Origin: Sideroxydans sp.
GTDB taxonomy: Bacteria > Pseudomonadota > Gammaproteobacteria > Burkholderiales > Gallionellaceae
Direction of reading: 5' to 3'
NCBI GenBank assembly: GCA_028710605.1
Contig: JAQTTU010000018.1
Span: 1 to 36,140, forward strand
DNA: 36,140 nt
The notes under the pieces were generated by a model. The model searched no databases. It was not told the DNA's origin and saw nothing but the letters and a program-made list of their open reading frames with translations. Every line of letters starts with the position of its first letter. Position 1 is the first letter of the stretch. This document shows, piece after piece, positions 24,768-31,800 of the stretch. A program made the translations under genes and the position numbers.

Positions 24768-27700
24768 ATGTTCAAGTGGATGATAAAGGCGCTGATTGCG
24801 GCGATGTGTTTTGTTGGCATGGTGGGTGGGGCGACAGCCGGGTTGCAAATCAAACCAGCGGATGAAGAGAAGGCGCAAATATTTGTACAGCTGGGGCATA
24901 CATCGTTTGTAAAGACAGCCTCCTTCTCTCCCAATGAGCGCACGATAGTTTCAGGAGGTGCGGACAATACCCTCAAACTGTGGGATATCGCCAGCGGACG
25001 AGAACTACGAACACTGCGCGGCCATAGAGATCAAGTAGCTTCAGCCGCCTTCTCACCCGATGGACGTACACTAGTTTCAGGTAGTTTTGATAAAACCCTC
25101 AAATTATGGGATGTCGCCAGTGGTAGTGAACTGCGTACATTGAGTGGACATAGCCATAAGGTAAATTCAGTTTCCTTTTCCCCCGATGGGCGCACCCTGG
25201 CTTCGGGCAGCTGGGACAACACCATCAAGCTGTGGGATGTTGCCAGCGGACGCGAGCTACGCACATTGAGCGGGCATGGTTTATTTGTCCTTTCAGTTGC
25301 CTTTTCACCCGACGGGCGCACCCTCGTTTCGGGCAGTAGTGACAACACCCTCAAGTTGTGGGATGTCGCCAGTGGACGCGAGCTGCACACTTTCAGCGGG
25401 CATAGCAATGAGGTGGAATCAGTTGCCTTTTCCCCCGATGGAAGCACCCTTGTTTCGGGTAGTGACGACCACACCCTCAAGCTGTGGGATGTTGCCAGTG
25501 GGCGCGAACTGCACACACTGAGCGGGCATGGCGGTGCTGTGCTAAAAGTTGCCTTTTCCCCCGATGGAAGCACCCTTGTTTCGGGTAGTGACGACCACAC
25601 CCTCAAGCTGTGGGATGTTGCCAGTGGGCAGGAATTGCGCACACTGCGCGGACATAGTGGTTGGGTGGAATCAGTTGCCTTTTCCCCCAGCGGGCGCATT
25701 CTCGTTTCGGGCAGTAGGGACAAGACCCTTAAGCTGTGGGATGTCGCAAGTGGGCAATATCTGAGTAGTCTGAGTGGATATGACAACGCGGTGAATTCAG
25801 TCGCATTTTCTCCCGACGCACGCACGCTGGTTTCAGGATGTGATGACAAGACCCTTAAACTGTGGGATATCGCAAGTGGGCAAGAACTACGCACATTTAG
25901 CGGGCATAGCGAGTTGGTGCAATCAGTCGCATTTTCCCCCGATGGGCGCACGCTAGTTTCAAGCGGCTGGGACCAAACCATCATGCTTTGGGATGTCTCC
26001 AGCGGACGAGTGTTAAGCACATTGAGAGGGCATAGCAACTCAGTGAGTTCCGTCGCCTTTTCGCCTGACGGTCGCACCCTTGTTTCGGGTAGTGACGACA
26101 AGACCATCAAGCTGTGGGATATCGCCAGTGGACAAGTTCTGCGCACGTTGATCGGGCATAGAAATTTGGTAACTAAAGTCGCTTTTTCCCAAGATGGGCA
26201 CACCGTCGTTTCAAGCAGTTATGACAACACTCTCAAGTTATGGGATGTAGAAAATGGTCAAGAACTACACACATTGAGCGGGCATAGCAAGGGAGTTCAT
26301 TCATTCGCTTTTTCACCCGACGGAAGAACCCTTGCTTCGGGTAGTTGGGATAAAACCATTAAGCTGTGGAATGTCGCCAGTGGACAAGAGTTACGCACGT
26401 TCAGCGGGCATAACTCAGATGTGTACGCGGTTGCCTTTTCTCCTGACGGACGCACTCTTGCTTCGGGAAGTAGTGACAATACCCTCAAGTTGTGGGATGT
26501 TGCCAGTGGGCGTGAATTTAAAACTATGAGTGGGCATGAAAACAGGATCAATCAAGTCATTTTTTCTCAAAATGGCCAAGAGGTTGTTTCAGGCAGTTCA
26601 GACGGCACTGTCCGACTATGGGATGTCGCAACGGGGGGGCTCAAGCTTACTGTAGTGAGCTTCAGTGGCGGCGAATGGATCGCGATCACCCCCGAAGGCT
26701 ACTACAACGCCTCCGCCAAAGGCGGCGACTGGCTGAACGTCCGCCTCGGCAACAAAGTACAAGGCATCAATCAGTTCTACGACGTGTTCTACCGTCCCGA
26801 CATCGTCGAAGCCAAGCTGCGCGGCGAAGACATCTCCGGCATGATTAACCTGACGATTGACGATGCGATGAAGTCTCCACCGCCCGAAGTGGCCTTCACC
26901 ACCGTGCCCGGAGCCTCCTCCGCCAGCAAAGAAAAAGTCTGCTACAAGATCACCAGCACCGGCGGCGGCATCGGCGAGGTGCGCTTGTTCCAGAACGGCA
27001 AGCTGGTGAAGTCGGATGGTTTCTACCGCGAAGCCGTGGCCAAGCGCGAAGACAAGATGATGCTGGCGAGTGCCAATGGCGAAGGCGTTTATCGCTCGAT
27101 GCGCTCGCTCAAAATGGTCAAGGGCGAAAGCCCCATCCAGACTGCCAAGAGCAAGGGCGACGTGGTGGAAGAATGCCAAGAGATTGAAGCCATTCCCGGT
27201 GAGAACGAACTCGGCGTGACGGCCTTCAATGCACCCAACACCATACAAAGCAGCATGGGGCAAGCCAGCTTCAACTCCAGCCGCCCAGCGCAAGCACCGC
27301 ACCTCTACATCCTGAGCATAGGCATCAACCAGTTTGCCGATTCCGGCAACAACCTGCACTACGCCGCCAAGGATGCGCTGGATTTCCAGAAACTGATGCA
27401 GGAGAAATCCGGCACGCTGTTCTCGCCGGAGAACATCCACGTCACTTCGCTGACCGACCAGCAGGCCAGCAAACAAGGCATCATCGGCAAGCTGGACGAA
27501 CTCTCGGGGCAGATCAAACCTTGGGATAGCTTCGTCCTGTTCGTCGCCTCGCACGGCGTGTTGATTGGCACGCAGTATTACCTCGTCTCAGCCAATTTCG
27601 ATGGCACGGGCAGCTTCGACCAACTGATAGGCTCGAACGAGATCGTCGAACTCTCCAAGAAAATCCGCGCGCTCAACCAGCTCTTCATCTTCGACACCTG

Positions 27701-28037
27701 CCATGCCGGTGGCGTGGACAACATCGTGGGCGGCCTGTACGACGCGCGCATGAGCGTGCTGGCGAAAAAAATGGGATTGCACATCTACGCCTCGGCGGGC
27801 GGCTTGCAGGAAGCGCTCGATGGCTATCAAGGCAACGGCCTGTTCACGCATGCGCTGCTCGACAGCATGAACACCAGCGGCACCACCGACAGCAACGGCG
27901 ACAAGCAAGTGAGCGTGATGGAACTGGGGGCGCGGGCGAAGCAGGAGACGACGGAAATCTCCACCAAGCTGGGTGCGCCGCAGTCGCCGAACATCATCAA
28001 CTTCGGGAAAGATAATGCGTTGTTTGGGGTGCGGTGA
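24768..28037 (+). CDS. Exported WD40-repeat caspase-like protein with 14 repeats
   Basis: A signal peptide (MFKWMIKALIAAMCFVGMVG, cleavage near ATA-G) is followed by 14 WD repeats, residues 43-631. Repeats 1-13 are exactly 42 residues long and the last is 43. Fourteen would build two seven-bladed propellers. A linker (EWIAITPEGYYNAS...FYRPDIVEAKL) and a beta-rich segment (about 705-835) lead to a C14 caspase-like domain from about 845. The dyad is His929 (VASHGV) and Cys978 (FDTCHAGG). Bacterial caspase homologues often cut after basic residues, but specificity cannot be read here. The start is ATG 24768 with AAGG seven bases upstream; ATG 24762 is too close to that site. Export of a caspase-like protein is unusual. 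Confidence 0.9.
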   Translation: MFKWMIKALIAAMCFVGMVGGATAGLQIKPADEEKAQIFVQLGHTSFVKTASFSPNERTIVSGGADNTLKLWDIASGRELRTLRGHRDQVASAAFSPDGRTLVSGSFDKTLKLWDVASGSELRTLSGHSHKVNSVSFSPDGRTLASGSWDNTIKLWDVASGRELRTLSGHGLFVLSVAFSPDGRTLVSGSSDNTLKLWDVASGRELHTFSGHSNEVESVAFSPDGSTLVSGSDDHTLKLWDVASGRELHTLSGHGGAVLKVAFSPDGSTLVSGSDDHTLKLWDVASGQELRTLRGHSGWVESVAFSPSGRILVSGSRDKTLKLWDVASGQYLSSLSGYDNAVNSVAFSPDARTLVSGCDDKTLKLWDIASGQELRTFSGHSELVQSVAFSPDGRTLVSSGWDQTIMLWDVSSGRVLSTLRGHSNSVSSVAFSPDGRTLVSGSDDKTIKLWDIASGQVLRTLIGHRNLVTKVAFSQDGHTVVSSSYDNTLKLWDVENGQELHTLSGHSKGVHSFAFSPDGRTLASGSWDKTIKLWNVASGQELRTFSGHNSDVYAVAFSPDGRTLASGSSDNTLKLWDVASGREFKTMSGHENRINQVIFSQNGQEVVSGSSDGTVRLWDVATGGLKLTVVSFSGGEWIAITPEGYYNASAKGGDWLNVRLGNKVQGINQFYDVFYRPDIVEAKLRGEDISGMINLTIDDAMKSPPPEVAFTTVPGASSASKEKVCYKITSTGGGIGEVRLFQNGKLVKSDGFYREAVAKREDKMMLASANGEGVYRSMRSLKMVKGESPIQTAKSKGDVVEECQEIEAIPGENELGVTAFNAPNTIQSSMGQASFNSSRPAQAPHLYILSIGINQFADSGNNLHYAAKDALDFQKLMQEKSGTLFSPENIHVTSLTDQQASKQGIIGKLDELSGQIKPWDSFVLFVASHGVLIGTQYYLVSANFDGTGSFDQLIGSNEIVELSKKIRALNQLFIFDTCHAGGVDNIVGGLYDARMSVLAKKMGLHIYASAGGLQEALDGYQGNGLFTHALLDSMNTSGTTDSNGDKQVSVMELGARAKQETTEISTKLGAPQSPNIINFGKDNALFGVR
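24894..26660 (+). repeat. Array of 14 WD40-coding repeats, 126-bp period
   Basis: Each unit encodes a 42-residue blade starting GH. Units begin every 126 bases from 24894 to 26532 without drift. The framework (VAFSPDGRTLVSGS.D.TLKLWDVASG) is nearly invariant. Residues 3-5 after GH, and the residue before the DxT motif, change in almost every unit. Repeats 5 and 6 share 83 identical bases. Confidence 0.92.
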
Positions 28038-28048
28038 GAGAAGTAGCT

Positions 28049-28130
28049 CCCTCCCCTTCAAGGGGAGGGTTGGGGTTTGATATGACTCAAGAACCCATCC
28101 CCATCCTAGCCTTCCCCTTGAAGGGGAAGG
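28049..28130. repeat. Two related C-rich hairpins after the WD40-caspase gene
   Basis: CCCTCCCCTT/AAGGGGAGGG at 28049-28069 and CCTTCCCCTT/AAGGGGAAGG at 28110-28130 are separated by a 40-base spacer. The form resembles dispersed intergenic repeats of proteobacteria. The first lies 12 bases after the stop codon and could help end or stabilise the transcript. Confidence 0.65.
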
Positions 28131-28197
28131 GACGGAATCCCGCAGTTTTAATTGAAATGCGCTTAATGTCAGTGCGTTGCACTGTCTGTATTATTAA

Positions 28198-28232
28198 CTG
28201 GACACCGGCCTTCGCCGGTGTGACGAATTTTT
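28198..28232 (+). repeat. Variant single arm of the tex MITE, terminator-like
   Basis: The 28 bases at 28198-28225 match the right arm of the element in tex (4026-4053) in 24 positions. The four differences form two compensatory pairs in the hairpin CACCGGC-CTTC-GCCGGTG. Five T's follow at 28228-28232, so it may terminate transcripts coming from the caspase gene. Confidence 0.7.
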
Positions 28233-28302
28233 AGAGATGCCATAAAACATGGTATGGCAATTTAAATTTAAACCCGCGAACCATAACTATTGGAGATAAA
28301 AA

Positions 28303-28704
28303 ATGACATTTTCAAAATTCCGCATCGCCGCTCTATTTCTTCTTGCCTTTCTTTTTGTTCCGTTATCGGGTTTTGCGCAGGAGCAGGCCAAGGTCGTGGG
28401 GCATTGGAAACAGTATGCGTGGGACGGTCAGCGCTGGAAAAATCTGGGGATTTTTGTTGTTTATTCTCAGGCCGGAAATTATTTGATGGCTCCGGCATCC
28501 CAAAAAAGAGACACAAATGTGATCAATACCAAAGGATTGTTTGACGTTAAATTTTCCGAAACTGCATGGCAATTCAAGTCGGACTGGGGCAATGGAGACA
28601 TTGCCGAGTTTGAACTCGAAAGAATCGGCTCGGGGGCATACCACGGCTGGGCATATCTTGAAGGCAAGAAAGTAAACGAAAATTTGTGGGTGCTTATCAA
28701 ATAG
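28303..28704 (+). CDS. Small exported protein of unknown function
   Basis: The 133-residue protein has a signal peptide (MTFSKFRIAALFLLAFLFVPLSGFA) and a mature part of about 108 residues, rich in aromatic residues and in predicted beta strands (GHWKQYAWDGQRWKNLGIFV, WGNGDIAEFELERIG). It has no cysteine in the mature part and no membrane segment. GGAGA lies six bases before the ATG at 28303. I do not recognise a family. It sits between two exported caspase-like genes on the same strand, so a partner, substrate or inhibitor role is possible, but nothing in the sequence proves it. Confidence 0.75.
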   Translation: MTFSKFRIAALFLLAFLFVPLSGFAQEQAKVVGHWKQYAWDGQRWKNLGIFVVYSQAGNYLMAPASQKRDTNVINTKGLFDVKFSETAWQFKSDWGNGDIAEFELERIGSGAYHGWAYLEGKKVNENLWVLIK

Positions 28705-28740
28705 AAGGCCTTCCCAATCTCTGATAGCGCCGACTCCTTA

Positions 28741-28763
28741 CCCCCACGTTCACGGGATAGACA
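28741..28763 (+). promoter_or_regulatory. 23-base motif, copy 2, upstream of the caspase-FGE gene
   Basis: Same motif as 24560-24582 with one mismatch (G to A in the sixth position). It lies 89 bases before the start codon and is followed by small hairpins (GGCG...CGCC at 28765, AATGCC...GGCATT at 28783-28798). Confidence 0.45.
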
Positions 28764-28851
28764 GGCGGATTTCGCCCGGCATAATGCCGTCTGGCATTGG
28801 CGTAGTTATTCACAATAAAACCGCAGCAAAAAATAATCAGGGGCTCTGCAA

Positions 28852-31800
28852 ATGATGCGCGTAAAAAATTCACTGGCCTTGATGCTGCGGGTCGCTTTTT
28901 TGTTGGTGTGCAGCCTGAATGTTGCATACGCGGGCGAACCGCCGACCGAGCCGATGTTGCGCATTGATCCGGGCGAGCACATCGTGCAGATTAACCGCAT
29001 CGCCACCGACCGGGATGGACGCTGGCTGGTGACGGCCTCCAACGACAAGACCGCGCGGGTGTGGAGTCTGGAGGATGGCCGCTTGCTCGCGACGTTGCGC
29101 GTGCCGATTGCGGGCGGACATGAAGGCAAACTCTATACCGTGGCAATGTCCCCTGATGGACAAACGGTGGCGTTAGGGGGATGGACTCAGGCGGGAGAAG
29201 AAGCCTCGGTTTCAATTTATTTATTCGACCGCGCGAGCGGACGGATGCTGCGCCGCCTTCCCGGCCTGCTCGGTTCTATTTCCAGTCTCGCATTTTCTCC
29301 CGACGGGCAAACCCTGGCGGCGACACTGAGCGGTGGTGCCGGATTGCATTTGTTCTCCGTTTCCGATGGGCGCGCGCTGGCCGAAGATATTGAATACGAC
29401 ACGGATAGTTACTCAGTCCATTTCACTGGTGACGGGCGATTGGTTACGACTTGCCTTGATGGCTTCCTGCGCCTGTATCGCTTTGATGGTGCAAACCTGA
29501 CGCTACTCGCCAAGAAATCCGCACCCGGCGGCAAGCAACCGTTTACTGCACGATTCTCTCCCGACGGACAGCGCATCGCGGTGATCTTTAACGACAGCTT
29601 TGCGGTGAATGTGCTGAATAGTTCCGATTTGTCGTTTGCTTACGCGCCGGAAACGGCCAAGGTCGATGCCGAACTGATGACAGTCGCCTGGTCGCGCGAT
29701 GGGGAAACGCTGTTTGCGGCGGGTGATGCCAGACACGTTATCAAACGCTATATCCGTCGCTGGCGCGCGCGCGGAACCGGTTCCGCGCAAGAGTGGAACA
29801 CCACGCAAATGACCGTGGTAGATCTCGCCCCGCTGCCCGACGGCAAGCTCGTTTACGCCACCGGCATGCCCGAGTGGGGAGTGTTCAGTGCGGACGGCAC
29901 GCAGCAGTTATTTCATGGCGCACCCATTGCCGATTTACGCGACAACCTGGCCGGATTCAAGCTGTCTGCCGACGGCAAAAAAGTGCTGTTCGGTTTTGAG
30001 TTATACGGCAAATCCCCGGCGGTTTTCGACATCCAAAACCGGGCTTTTGCAAATGCGGATTCGCCCGGACTCTCCTCCCCCACCATCAAGTCACCCGGCC
30101 TGGAATTAAGCGACTGGATCAATTCCGCCACCCCCAAGTTGAACGGCACTGTCGTCGAAATGAAGCAGTACGAAACCTCGCGCAGCTTGGCGATATTGCC
30201 GGGTGGAGATGGCTTTGTGCTGGGCGCGGAATGGTCGTTGCGTTGCTTCGACCGCAACGGCAAGCAGCGCTGGGTGCAGGAATCCGAGGCCGGTATCGCA
30301 TGGGATGTAAACGTGTCGCAGGACGGTCGCTGGGTGGTGGTGGCTTACGCCGACGGCACGATCCGCTGGCATCGCGCTGCCGACGGTGTCGAGCAATTGG
30401 CGTTCTATCCGCATCCCGACAAAAAACGCTGGGTGATGTGGACACCTTCCGGCTATTTCGAGGCCTCGCCCGGCGCGGAAGATTTCATCGGCTGGCATGT
30501 GAATCGCGGCAAAGACCATGCGCCGGATTTCTTCCCTGCTTCGCGTTTCCGTGATCGCTTCAACCGTCCCGACATACTCGCCAAGGTTTTGGAAACGCAG
30601 GACGAAGCCAAAGCCATCAGCCTCGCCAATGCAGAATCCGGTCGCCGTACCAGCACCGCCTCCATCGCCCAAGTGTTGCCGCCCGTGGTGGAGATCGTGT
30701 CTCCCGCATCCGATTCATCGGTGGATTCCACCACCATCAAAGTGCGCTACACCGTGCGCACCGCCGCCGATGCACCGGTGACCGCGATGCGGGTGCGCGT
30801 GAACGGCTTGCTGCAATCCGACACGCGCGCATTGAAGCTAGTCAGCAGCGTGAGCGATACGCAAGAAATCGAAGTGAAACTGCCCGAGCAGGATGCCGAA
30901 GTGCAACTGTTTGCGGAAAACAAATACAGCGTCTCCACCCCCGCCATCCTGCGTTTGAAATGGGCGGGCAAGGTGTCGGGCCAACGTGCAAAACCGAAAC
31001 TCTACGTGCTGGCCGTGGGTGTATCGAAATACAAGAACCCGGACTACAACCTGGGACTGGCGGCAAAGGATGCGCAGGATTTCGTGAGCGCACTGGAGAG
31101 CCAGAAGGGCAAGCTGTACGACGACGTGGTGGTGAGGCTGCTCACCGACGACAAGGCCACCAAGGATGACGTGCTGGACGGGCTGGATTGGCTGAAGCAG
31201 CAAGTGACGGCGCAAGACGTGGGCATCATGTTCGTCGCCGGGCACGGCATGAACGACAAGCTGGGCGGCTATTTCTTCCTGCCGCATAACGCCGACCCGG
31301 AAAAATTGAACCGCACCGGCGTGTCGCAGGACGACATCAAACGCACCTTCGCCAGCCTGCCCGGCAAAACCGTGTTTTTTGTGGACACCTGTTTTTCCGG
31401 CAGCGTGCTGGGCACGGTGCGCACCAGCGGCTTCATCAACGACATGGCCTCGGCGGAAAACGGCGCAGTAGTGTTTGCCGCCTCTTCTGCCGGACAGTTG
31501 TCGCAGGAAAACGAAAGCTGGGGCAATGGCGCGTTCACCAAGTCGGTGGTGGAAGGTTTGAGCGGCAAAGCCGATTTCCGCAAGAAAGGGCTGATTACCG
31601 CGAAGGGGCTGGATTACTACGTGGACGACCGCGTCAGGGAACTGACCAATGGCCTGCAAACGCCCGTCAGTATTGCGCCGGGCGGGGTAAGCGATTTCAC
31701 GCTTGCCAGTCTTGGCGCGCAAAGCGATGCGGAGACAGCATCCAGCGGCAGCGTCGCAGTGCCCGTGCCCGCCCCTACTCCCAAGATCAGCACGGGAATG

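Noticed and set aside
25031-26203. 390-codon antisense frame in the WD40 array
   Set aside because: It exists because the 126-base repeat keeps the antisense frame open. Its sequence is just the repeated shadow (SLPETRVRPSGEKAT).
24894-26660. Regular repeats that could suggest a CRISPR array
   Set aside because: The 126-base period is coding, in one frame, and each unit is a WD40 blade; there are no short identical repeats with unique spacers.
26616-27554. 312-codon antisense frame opposite the linker and caspase region of the first WD40 gene
   Set aside because: Low-complexity Gly/Ala/Val/Phe composition, no homology recognised, fully antisense to a conserved region.
28705-28851. Sigma-70 promoter for the caspase-FGE gene
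   Set aside because: Only partial hexamers at wrong spacing were found (TTGGCG at 28797 without a fitting -10 box), so none is annotated.
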